Positions 33,858-41,310 of a stretch of 64,000 nt of DNA are shown here, in pieces. Position 1 is the stretch's first letter, and each line of letters starts with the position of its first letter. Position numbers and translations under genes: made by a program. Origin of the DNA: Arthrobacter sp. DWC3 (GTDB lineage: Bacteria; Actinomycetota; Actinomycetes; Actinomycetales; Micrococcaceae); assembly GCF_002929375.1 (NCBI RefSeq), contig NZ_PJIP01000005.1:1-64000 (forward strand). Reading direction: 5' to 3'. The notes under the pieces were generated by a model, which searched no databases, had not been told where the DNA came from, and was given only the letters and a program-made list of their open reading frames with translations.

Positions 33858-34838
33858 ATGCCCTCCCACTCCACGCCCCGCCGACCGGGCCGCCTCCGCT
33901 CCGCCGTCCTCGCGTCCTCCCTCGCCCTGACCCTCGCCGCCGGCGGGACCACCGTCTGGGCCCTCGACCGCTTCGTCATCGAGAAGGTCGAGATCAGCGA
34001 CGTGTCCGCGTACGAGGAGGCCCAGGCAGCCACCTCGCCCGCCACCGGGTCCACCGCCGGGGCGGCCGCGACGGCAGTGCCCGAGGTCGTGACGGACACC
34101 TCGTACACCTCGGAGGACGGCAGCATCGAGATCTCCACCGTCGTCACCGGCACCGGCGACGAGACGGTGACCTACTACGTGGCCGACGTCGAGCTCACCG
34201 ACGCGACGACGCTCCGCTCCGCGTTCGCCGAGGACAGCTTCGGGGAGAACATCACCGAGACGACCTCGGCCATCGCCGAGGCGAACGACGCGATCTTCGC
34301 CATCAACGGCGACTACTACGGCTTCCGGGACACGGGCATCGTCATCCGCAACGGCGTGGTCTACCGCGACGAAGGGGCCCGGCAGGGCCTCGCCTTCTAC
34401 GCGGACGGCAGGGTGGAGGTGTACGACGAGACCACGACCACCGCCGACGAGCTGCTCGCGGACGGCGTCTGGAACACGCTCTTCTTCGGTCCGTCCCTCC
34501 TCGAGGACGGCGCGATCGCCGCCGGTATCGAGGACGTGGAGGTGGACACCAACGTCGGCAACCACTCCATCCAGGGTGAGCAGCCCCGCACCGCGGTGGG
34601 CGTGATCGACGAGAACCACCTCGTGTTCGTCGTCGTCGACGGGCGGTCCGACGGGTACAGCGACGGCGTCACCATGACCGGGCTCGCCGGCATCCTCCTG
34701 GGCCTCGGCGCCACCACCGCCTACAACATCGACGGCGGCGGTTCCTCCACCATGTACTTCGACGGGCGACTGGTGAACAACCCGCTCGGCAAGGGCGAGG
34801 AACGCGGCACCTCCGACATCCTCTACATCGGCCGGTAG
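33858..34838 (+). CDS. Phosphodiester glycosidase (NAGPA) family protein, exported
   Basis: 326 residues. An N-terminal signal or anchor (about residues 12-36, LRSAVLASSLALTLAAGG) precedes an Ala/Thr-rich linker. The NAGPA-type domain follows: NGDYYGFRDTGIVIRNGVVY (about 155-174), PRTAVGVIDENHLVFVVVDG and NIDGGGSSTMYFDG near the C-terminus, the family hallmark. The family hydrolyses sugar phosphodiesters, and bacterial members are linked to exopolysaccharide maturation. First gene of the polymer operon; 10 nt before the glycosyltransferase gene. Confidence 0.88.
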   Translation: MPSHSTPRRPGRLRSAVLASSLALTLAAGGTTVWALDRFVIEKVEISDVSAYEEAQAATSPATGSTAGAAATAVPEVVTDTSYTSEDGSIEISTVVTGTGDETVTYYVADVELTDATTLRSAFAEDSFGENITETTSAIAEANDAIFAINGDYYGFRDTGIVIRNGVVYRDEGARQGLAFYADGRVEVYDETTTTADELLADGVWNTLFFGPSLLEDGAIAAGIEDVEVDTNVGNHSIQGEQPRTAVGVIDENHLVFVVVDGRSDGYSDGVTMTGLAGILLGLGATTAYNIDGGGSSTMYFDGRLVNNPLGKGEERGTSDILYIGR

Positions 34839-34848
34839 GGCCGGCGCG

Positions 34849-35964
34849 ATGATCGTCCTCATCCCCGCCTACGAGCCCGACGACGCCCTGCCGGGACTCG
34901 TCGCCGGCCTGCTCTCGGCCGATCCGCGGCTCGTGGTCCTGGTGGTCGACGACGGCAGCGGCGACGGCTTCTCGCCCGTGTTCGACGCCGCCCGCCGGGC
35001 CGGGGCCACGGTGATCGGGTACCCGCGGAACCGCGGCAAGGGCCAGGCGCTCAAGACCGGGTTCGGCTACGCCGAGCGGCACCACCCGGGCGAGGGCGTG
35101 GTCTGCGCCGACAGTGACGGCCAGCACGCCGCGCCCGACATCCTCGCCGTGGCAGGGAGGGTACGGGCAGCGGACGACCGGACGATGGTCCTCGGGGAGC
35201 GGTCGTTCGACGGCGACGTGCCGGCACGCAGCCGCCTCGGCAACGCCCTGACCCGGACCCTGTTCCGTTCGGCGGCGGGCGGCGACCTGCACGACACGCA
35301 GACGGGCCTGCGGGGCTACCCGGCCCGCCTGCTGCCGTGGCTGCGCTCGGTCCGCGGCGACCGGTACGAATACGAACTGAACGTGCTGCTGCGGGCCGGG
35401 CGGGCGGGGCACCGGATCGAGAGCGTGGGCATCTCGACCATCTACCTGCGCGGCAACAGCTCCTCGCACTTCCGTCCGCTCGTCGACTCCTTCCGGGTGT
35501 ACGCACCACTGCTCCGGTTCGCCCTGTCCTCGCTGGCGGCCTCCGGCGTGGACCTGGCGGCCTTCGTGGCCCTCGGCCTGCTCACCGACTCGCTGGTCCT
35601 GGCCGTCGTCGGGGCCCGGCTCCTCAGCTCGTCCGTGAACTTCCTCGTCAACCACCGCCTGGTGTTCACGACGGGGAGGCGCACGCCGCTGACGGCCGCG
35701 GCACGGCGCTACTTCGCCCTCGTCGTCGCCCTGCTCGCCGCGAACTACGCCGTGATCCTCCTGCTCACGGACCTCGGGGTGCCCGAGGTCGCGGCGAAGA
35801 TCCTCACGGAGGCGCTCCTCTTCGTGACCAGCTTCGCGGTGCAGCGGCGCTTTCTGGGCGGTCCCGCTCATGATCCGCGCTGTGGCGGGACACAGCACAG
35901 GCACAGATCCCGCCCGCACGGTAGATACAGACCTTCCCACCGAATCCCGGAGAACATCCCATGA
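34849..35964 (+). CDS. Bifunctional GT2 glycosyltransferase / GtrA membrane protein
   Basis: 371 residues. The N-terminal GT2 domain has VLIPAYEPDD, LVVDDGSGDG (about 31-40) and the DXD-like SDGQHAAPD. From about residue 225 a four-helix GtrA domain follows (FALSSLAASGVDLAAFVALG, VNFLVNHRLVF). Such fusions move lipid-linked sugars (dolichol or undecaprenyl phosphate type) across or onto the membrane. It starts 10 nt after the NAGPA gene and overlaps the DUF4956 gene (ATGA). The tail after about 345 is Arg/His rich and may be non-native. Confidence 0.88.
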   Translation: MIVLIPAYEPDDALPGLVAGLLSADPRLVVLVVDDGSGDGFSPVFDAARRAGATVIGYPRNRGKGQALKTGFGYAERHHPGEGVVCADSDGQHAAPDILAVAGRVRAADDRTMVLGERSFDGDVPARSRLGNALTRTLFRSAAGGDLHDTQTGLRGYPARLLPWLRSVRGDRYEYELNVLLRAGRAGHRIESVGISTIYLRGNSSSHFRPLVDSFRVYAPLLRFALSSLAASGVDLAAFVALGLLTDSLVLAVVGARLLSSSVNFLVNHRLVFTTGRRTPLTAAARRYFALVVALLAANYAVILLLTDLGVPEVAAKILTEALLFVTSFAVQRRFLGGPAHDPRCGGTQHRHRSRPHGRYRPSHRIPENIP

Positions 35965-36731
35965 CCATCCTGATCCTCATCCTCGCCGACCTCCTGGCGA
36001 TCACGCTCCTGACCTTCGGCCTGTACCTGCGGCGCCACCGCCGCCGGGACCTCGTGGTCTCCTACCTCGGCATGAACGTGGGGGTCCTCGCCGTGGCCAC
36101 GGCGCTCTCGGGGTCCGCGGCCGGCGTCGGACTGGGGCTCGGACTGTTCGGGGTCCTCTCGATCATCCGCCTCCGCTCCACCGAGCTGGCGCAGCACGAG
36201 GTGGCCTACTACTTCTCGGCCCTCGCGCTCGGCCTCATCGCGGGACTCGGCGCCCAGCCGCTGTGGCTGCCCCTCTCGCTCATGGGCCTGATCCTCGCGG
36301 TCATGGTCGTGGGCGACCACGCGCGGATGCTGCCCGCCTACCGGCACCAGATCGTGGTGCTCGACCGGGCGGTCAGCGACGAGGCGGCCCTGTACTCGCG
36401 CCTGGCGGACGTCCTCGACGCCCGCATCCACTCCGCCACCGTGTCGGAACTCGACCTCGTGAACGACAGGACCGTCGTCGAGGTGCGCTACGAGGCCTCC
36501 TCCACCCGGCCGCGGGGGAAGGCGGCGCTGCCGGCGCCGTCGGCCGCCGCCGCGTCCGACAGCTCGGCCGGGACCATCGACTACACCGGGCTCCCGGAGG
36601 CGTCACCCGCCGCCGACCCGGCACACGTCCCGGCGCACGTCCCCGCGCACGTCCCCGCGCATGTTCCCGCGCCACCGCGGAGCGCTGCGGGACCGGGCGT
36701 CGACGACGGGAAGAGGGAGAGGGCAGCATGA
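35961..36731 (+). CDS. DUF4956 membrane protein with AHVP-repeat tail
   Basis: 256 residues from ATG at 35961. About four transmembrane segments lie at 5-20, 37-60, 75-100 and 108-122, with the DUF4956 pattern GLFGVLSIIRLRSTELAQHE and YYFSALALGLIAGLG. A cytoplasmic C-terminal domain follows, then a Pro/Ala-rich tail with AHVP repeated four times near the end, encoded by 12-bp repeats at 36621-36669. DUF4956 commonly sits beside VTC genes, as here. Function is unknown. Confidence 0.85.
   Translation: MTILILILADLLAITLLTFGLYLRRHRRRDLVVSYLGMNVGVLAVATALSGSAAGVGLGLGLFGVLSIIRLRSTELAQHEVAYYFSALALGLIAGLGAQPLWLPLSLMGLILAVMVVGDHARMLPAYRHQIVVLDRAVSDEAALYSRLADVLDARIHSATVSELDLVNDRTVVEVRYEASSTRPRGKAALPAPSAAAASDSSAGTIDYTGLPEASPAADPAHVPAHVPAHVPAHVPAPPRSAAGPGVDDGKRERAA
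36621..36669 (+). repeat. Four copies of a 12-bp tandem repeat (AHVP codons)
   Basis: Units of GCGCACGTCCCC and close variants repeat four times in frame within the DUF4956 gene tail, encoding (Ala-His-Val-Pro)n. The length may vary by slippage. It is in-frame and does not break the gene. Confidence 0.85.
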
Positions 36732-37501
36732 CCGCCGGCATCTTCGGCCTGGAGACCCGCCCGCCCATCAGCCTGGACGACCTCGACAGCGCCGCCGCCC
36801 TGCAGACGAGGATGGACCGGAAGTACGTGGTGGAAGCCCGCACGGCGGCGAGCGTCCTCCAGGGATTCGGCGCGGACGTACGGGTGCTCGACATGCTCGG
36901 CCGGCGGTCCTTCACCTACGATTCGGTCTACTTCGACACACCGGCCCTCGACAGCTACCTGCTCGCAGCCCACGGCCGACGCCGCCGGTACAAGATCCGT
37001 ACCCGCACCTACGTGGACAGCGGGGTCGGTTTCCTCGAGGTGAAGACCGAGGGTGCACGCGCCGCCACCGTCAAGGAGCGCATCCCCTACGACCCCGCCG
37101 ACAGCCACCGCCTCACCGCCGAGGGCCTCGCCTACATCAGCGAGACCCTGGCGTGCTCCATCGGCTCCGTGCCCTCCGGCACACTGCGGCCCGTCATCGC
37201 GACGCGGTACCGGCGCATCACCCTCTACCTTCCCGCCTCCGGGAGCCGCGCCACGATCGATCTCGGCGTCACCTGGCGGAAGCCGGGAGGCCCCTCCTAC
37301 GAGCTCGACGGCGCGCTGATCATCGAGACGAAGTCCGGCAGCGCCGCGAGTGCCCTCGACCGCCATCTCTGGTCCTCCGGGATCCGCCCCAGCCGGATCT
37401 CCAAGTTCGCCACCGGCATGGCGGCCCTCGACCCCACGCTCCCCGCTAACCGCTGGCACCGGACGGTGTCCGCCTCCCTCCCGCTCCGCACGCTCGACTG
37501 A
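36728..37501 (+). CDS. VTC domain (polyphosphate polymerase-like) protein
   Basis: 257 residues from ATG at 36728, overlapping the DUF4956 stop (ATGA). The VTC/CYTH tunnel fold shows as TRMDRKYVVEA, FDTPALDSYLLAAHG, RRYKIRTRTYVDSG, FLEVKTEGA, RYRRITLYLP and IIETKSGSAAS. Basic and Glu residues lining the Vtc4 active site have plausible counterparts (Lys in DRKYV, Arg/Lys in KIRTRTY, Glu in LEVKT and IETKS). It may make or bind polyphosphate, or another anionic polymer; catalysis is not proven. Confidence 0.85.
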   Translation: MTAGIFGLETRPPISLDDLDSAAALQTRMDRKYVVEARTAASVLQGFGADVRVLDMLGRRSFTYDSVYFDTPALDSYLLAAHGRRRRYKIRTRTYVDSGVGFLEVKTEGARAATVKERIPYDPADSHRLTAEGLAYISETLACSIGSVPSGTLRPVIATRYRRITLYLPASGSRATIDLGVTWRKPGGPSYELDGALIIETKSGSAASALDRHLWSSGIRPSRISKFATGMAALDPTLPANRWHRTVSASLPLRTLD

Positions 37502-37524
37502 CCCCCCCGAACGAAGGACCTCCC

Positions 37525-39129
37525 ATGCGCATGCTCCCCACCGCCCCGACCTCCGGCGCGGCCCTCAAGACCTCCGTCGCCGCCCTGGCCCTCGCCCTCG
37601 CCCTCGCCGGGTGCAGCACCGGCAGCACGAGCGCCGGGACGTCGGCGGGCACCCCGTCCGCCGCAGCCACCGCCGCAGCCACCGCGGAGGCGGACGACGC
37701 CGATACGACCGCCGCTGTCGCGGCCGACGCCGCTCTGGTCACCGAGGACACCCATTACGACGCCGACGACCTCTCCTGGGACGCGGCGGAGGAGGTCGCC
37801 GTGACCGTCGCCGACGGCGCGAGCACGGCGGACGGAGACGGCGTGAGCACGGACGGCGACACCGTCACCATCACCGCTGCCGGGACGTACCGTCTGTCCG
37901 GCAGCCTCACCGACGGCCAGGTGGTCGTCGCGGCAGGGGAGGAGGACGTGGTCCGCGTGGTCCTCGACGGCGTGGACCTGACGAGCAGCACCGGGTCGCC
38001 CTTCGTCGTGACGAGCGCGAACGAGGCCCTCGTGTACCTCGCGGACGGCAGCGCGAACACCCTCACCGACGCCGGCACCTACACGGACACCGGCACCGAC
38101 GCCCCGGACGCCGCCCTGTACTCGATGGCGGACCTCACCATCGCGGGCGCGGGCTCGCTGACGGTCCACGGGAACGCCGCCGACGGGATCGTCTCGAAGG
38201 ACGGCCTCGTCCTCGTGGCGGGCGGCGTCACCGTCGACGCCGTGGACGACGGCGTGGCGGGCAAGGACTATCTCGCCCTGCTCGGCGGGACCTGGGACGT
38301 CACGGCGGGCGGCGACGGCATGAAGGCCACCAACGAGGACGAGGAGGGGCGCGGCTGGTTCACCGTGTACGGCGGGCAGCTCGTGGTCTCCTCGGGCGAC
38401 GACGGCGTCAAGGCCGCCACGACCCTCACCGTGAACGCCGGAACCGTGGAGGTCACGGACTCCGTCGAGGGCCTGGAGGCCCAACACATCACGATCACCG
38501 GCGGCACGGTGGGCGTCACCTCCAGCGACGACGGCGTGAACGCCTCGGGCGGATCGTCGACCACCACCGGCGGCGCCATGGGAGGGATGGGTGGCGGGTC
38601 CATGGAGGCCGGCGACTACACGGTCACCGTGACCGGCGGGACCCTGACCATCGACTCCGAGGGCGACGGCCTCGATTCCAACGGCGACGCGAGCATCACC
38701 GGCGGCACCGTCGTGGTGAACGGGCCGTCGGGTGAGGGCAACGGTGCGCTGGACGTGAACGGCGACCTCACGGTCGACGGCGGGACGGTCGCCGCCGCGG
38801 GCAGCGCCGGTATGGCCGTCGTTCCGGGGGCGGCCTCCGTCCAGTCGGCCGTGCAGATCACGTTCGGCTCCGCGGTCCCCGCCGGCACGGCCCTGCAGAT
38901 CGCGTCATCGGACGGCACCGTGGTGGGGGCCTTCGTGGCGAGCAAGGCCATGGCGTCGCTGGTCTTCTCCTCCGCGGCGGTCACGGAGGGCGAGACCTAC
39001 ACCGTCTTCTCGGGCGGCACCACCATCGGGTCGGCAGGCATCACCGAGGGGACGCTCGACGGGGCGGAGGAGCTCGGCACGGTGGTGGCCGGCGAGTACA
39101 CGCAGGCCGCCGGGCCCGGCCGGCGCTGA
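37525..39129 (+). CDS. Cthe_2159-type beta-helix carbohydrate-binding lipoprotein
   Basis: 534 residues with a lipoprotein signal (ALALALAGCSTG; lipid Cys about residue 29), Ala/Thr linker, then a long right-handed beta-helix pattern of Gly/Asp/Thr repeats: TITAAGTYRLSGSLTDGQVV, LTIAGAGSLTVHGNAADGIV, GDDGVKAATTLTVNAG, ITITGGTVGVTSSDDGVNA. This is the carbohydrate-binding Cthe_2159/DUF4353 family. It is probably anchored on the cell surface and completes the operon; the terminator is not obvious. Confidence 0.85.
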   Translation: MRMLPTAPTSGAALKTSVAALALALALAGCSTGSTSAGTSAGTPSAAATAAATAEADDADTTAAVAADAALVTEDTHYDADDLSWDAAEEVAVTVADGASTADGDGVSTDGDTVTITAAGTYRLSGSLTDGQVVVAAGEEDVVRVVLDGVDLTSSTGSPFVVTSANEALVYLADGSANTLTDAGTYTDTGTDAPDAALYSMADLTIAGAGSLTVHGNAADGIVSKDGLVLVAGGVTVDAVDDGVAGKDYLALLGGTWDVTAGGDGMKATNEDEEGRGWFTVYGGQLVVSSGDDGVKAATTLTVNAGTVEVTDSVEGLEAQHITITGGTVGVTSSDDGVNASGGSSTTTGGAMGGMGGGSMEAGDYTVTVTGGTLTIDSEGDGLDSNGDASITGGTVVVNGPSGEGNGALDVNGDLTVDGGTVAAAGSAGMAVVPGAASVQSAVQITFGSAVPAGTALQIASSDGTVVGAFVASKAMASLVFSSAAVTEGETYTVFSGGTTIGSAGITEGTLDGAEELGTVVAGEYTQAAGPGRR

Positions 39130-39138
39130 GGCGGGCCG

Positions 39139-39363
39139 CTACTGCTCGCCGTTGGCGCGTTCCTCGATCCAGTCCGTCGCCGCATCGGAGAGGAACACGC
39201 CGTCGGGCCCGCGCCCACCCATCCACCATGACTCCGTCGCCACGAGGCCGCCCGCCCTGCTGATGGCCGCCACCACCTCGGGGCTCAGCGCCTCACCGTT
39301 ATGGGCGATCAGCCAGTCCCGGGTCTGCGGCGTGACGTCGTTCCACCATTGTTCGAGGTCCAT
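39139..39363 (-). CDS. Small soluble protein, function unknown
   Basis: 74 residues from ATG at 39363: MDLEQWWNDVTPQTRDWLIA, ALSPEVVAAISRAGG and FLSDAATDWIEERAN. A slightly longer start 11 codons upstream is possible; neither has a clear ribosome site, and a CAATACT-like -10 just upstream suggests a leaderless start. I know of no named family. It converges on the polymer operon by a 9-bp gap. Confidence 0.5.
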   Translation of the reverse strand: MDLEQWWNDVTPQTRDWLIAHNGEALSPEVVAAISRAGGLVATESWWMGGRGPDGVFLSDAATDWIEERANGEQ

Positions 39364-39423
39364 GCCGGACAGTATTGCACCCTGCATGGCACCCACCGCC
39401 GCCCTGGCCGGAGCGGTGGGCAG

Positions 39424-39819
39424 CTATGCGGACCCGCCGCCGTCCTTCCACTCCTGGATGATGCGGGGCGATGCATGGATGCACATCATCCGCAGCGGGC
39501 CGTCGCCGTCGTTCGTGAAGCCGTGCCACTCGCGGGCCGGCGCGACGACGGTGTCGCCCGCCCTCCCCGCGACGACTGCCGTGCCGACCGTGAACCGGAC
39601 ATGGCCGGCGAGCACCACCCAGGTCTCGGTATACGGATGGCGGTGGAGGGCCACGGTGTCGCCGGGGTCGTTGTCCACAGCGAAGTAGGAGACGGCGGAG
39701 CCGAAGGGCTCGCCGTCGAAGCGGCGCGTCCTGCTGCCCGGAAGCCTCAGGCCCTCGGCGGGGACGGCGTGCGGCGGAGCGGGGACGCCGGCGGTCGGCG
39801 CGGTGGTCCTGTGGTCCAT
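39424..39819 (-). CDS. Cupin domain protein
   Basis: 131 residues from ATG at 39819 with AGGAGG upstream. A single cupin barrel: motif 1 ALHRHPYTETWVVLAGHVRFTVG with two His and a Glu as likely metal ligands, and motif 2 AGDTVVAPAREWHGFTNDGD. These small proteins bind metal and are often dioxygenases, isomerases or sensors. It is divergent from the PadR gene at 39942, with about 120 bp between. Confidence 0.85.
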   Translation of the reverse strand: MDHRTTAPTAGVPAPPHAVPAEGLRLPGSRTRRFDGEPFGSAVSYFAVDNDPGDTVALHRHPYTETWVVLAGHVRFTVGTAVVAGRAGDTVVAPAREWHGFTNDGDGPLRMMCIHASPRIIQEWKDGGGSA

Positions 39820-39905
39820 GACTGCCTCCTGAACTGATGCGGTACGGGATGGACGCTGCCGGCGGGCCATTCTCATCGCTCTACGGGCGATCTGTGTTGT
39901 GCCTC

Positions 39906-39942
39906 TTGCTATGGTGTGCGCCGCACAGTATAGTTTCAGGCA
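39906..39942 (+). promoter_or_regulatory. PadR gene promoter with palindromic operator; leaderless start
   Basis: TTGCTA (39906-39911) and TATAGT (39929-39934) are 17 bp apart, and the ATG at 39942 is 7 nt after the -10, so transcription and translation probably start together. TGTGCG-C-CGCACA (39915-39927) is a perfect palindrome filling the spacer, a probable operator for PadR autoregulation. Confidence 0.7.
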
Positions 39943-40286
39943 TGGATCTCGATGCCGACCTGATTGCTGGCCACCTGCAGGAGCTGCGGCGGGGCACGGT
40001 CGTCCTGGCGTGTCTCACACGGCTGCGGACCCCCGACTACGGGTACTCGCTCCTCGAGTCGCTCGACGGCCTCGACATCCAGGTCGACGCCAATACGCTC
40101 TATCCACTCCTGCGGCGCCTTGAGAAACAGGGGTTGCTGACCAGCGAGTGGAACACCGCCGAGTCCCGTCCGCGGAAGTTCTACAGGACGAGTCCGGCCG
40201 GTGACGGCCTCGCCGCCACCCTCGCCGCCGACTGGGACCGGCTGACCACCTCGCTGCATCGCCTCGCCGAAGGGGAACTGCCATGA
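39942..40286 (+). CDS. PadR family transcriptional regulator
   Basis: 114 residues from ATG at 39942. Winged-helix PadR pattern: HLQELRRGTVVLACL, YGYSLLESLDGLDIQVDANT, LYPLLRRLEKQGLL and SEWNTAESRPRKFYRTSPAG. The length fits small PadR members with one C-terminal helix. It overlaps the following membrane-protein gene by ATGA, an arrangement known for PadR and permease-prefix proteins. It likely represses its own operon. Confidence 0.9.
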   Translation: MDLDADLIAGHLQELRRGTVVLACLTRLRTPDYGYSLLESLDGLDIQVDANTLYPLLRRLEKQGLLTSEWNTAESRPRKFYRTSPAGDGLAATLAADWDRLTTSLHRLAEGELP

Positions 40287-41272
40287 CAGAGCTGACCGAC
40301 CGTTACGTCTGGGCCGCTGTGCGGACCGTCCCGGAGCCCCAGCGCTCCGACCTCGAACCGGAGATCCGGGAACTCATCGAGGAGACCGTGGAGGCGCACC
40401 TGGCGTCCGGGGAGGAACCCTCCGCCGCCGAACGGGCGGCGCTCGTCCAGCTGGGCGATCCCGAGAGGCTCGCCGCCGACTACGCGGACCGGTCCCTCAC
40501 GCTGATCGGGCCGCGGTACTACCTGGCGTGGATGCGGCTCCTGAAGACACTCCTCGCTACGGTGGTCCCGATCGTCACCGCGGTGGTCTTCCTCGCGCAG
40601 TTCCTGGGCCAGGGCGAGGTCGGCGCGGCGATCGGCGGCGCGGTGGCGACGGCGCTGAGCGTCACGGTGCATGTGGGGTTCTGGACCACGCTCGTGTTCG
40701 CGATCCTCGAACGGGCGGGCGCCACGGACGCGGGGCTGGAGTGGACGCCCGAGGGTCTGCCTGCCCTGCCCGACCACTCCCGGCACGGCCGGCTGCCCGA
40801 CCTCGTCGCATCGCTGGTGTTCCTCGGCGTCCTCGCCGGGGCCGTCCTCTGGCAGCAGGTCCGGTCCGTGGTCCGTGCCGACGACGGCAGCGTCATCCCC
40901 CTGCTCGACCCCGCCCTGTGGTCCTTCTGGCTCCCGTGGTTCCTGGCGCTGATCGTCCTCGAGGCCGGCTTCGCCGTCCGGCTCTACCTACGGGACTGGT
41001 CCTGGGCCGCCGCCGTGGTGAACCTCTGCCTCGCTCTCGCCTTCGCCGTACCGGCGGTCCTCCTCTGGTCCGAGGGGCGTCTGCTCAACCCGGCCTTCCT
41101 CGACGCCGTCGGCTGGGATCCGGCGGCCGCGACGGGCGGCGGCTGGACCGTCGCGTCCATCATCACCGCCGTCGTGGTGCTCATCGCCGCCTGGGACGTG
41201 GTGGACGGGTTCCTGAAGGCGCGGCGGGCCTCGGCCCCGGTCCCGCGGCACCCGGTCCTCGTGGACCACTGA
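40283..41272 (+). CDS. PadR-linked membrane protein with permease-prefix domain
   Basis: 329 residues. The N-terminal 70 residues are a soluble helical region of the kind seen before permeases (IRELIEETVEAHLASGEEP, AALVQLGDPERLAADYAD). Then about seven hydrophobic segments follow (residues 88-320). The pairing with PadR suggests an export or envelope-stress role, but the function is unknown. Confidence 0.75.
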   Translation: MTELTDRYVWAAVRTVPEPQRSDLEPEIRELIEETVEAHLASGEEPSAAERAALVQLGDPERLAADYADRSLTLIGPRYYLAWMRLLKTLLATVVPIVTAVVFLAQFLGQGEVGAAIGGAVATALSVTVHVGFWTTLVFAILERAGATDAGLEWTPEGLPALPDHSRHGRLPDLVASLVFLGVLAGAVLWQQVRSVVRADDGSVIPLLDPALWSFWLPWFLALIVLEAGFAVRLYLRDWSWAAAVVNLCLALAFAVPAVLLWSEGRLLNPAFLDAVGWDPAAATGGGWTVASIITAVVVLIAAWDVVDGFLKARRASAPVPRHPVLVDH

Positions 41273-41310
41273 CCGGGCCCCCGCTCGGCAGGCGGGCGTA
41301 CCGTGGACGG

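Noticed and set aside
36621-36669. Repeated 12-bp units considered as a short CRISPR-like array
   Set aside because: Units abut with no spacers, are in frame within a gene and encode AHVP; no cas genes are present.
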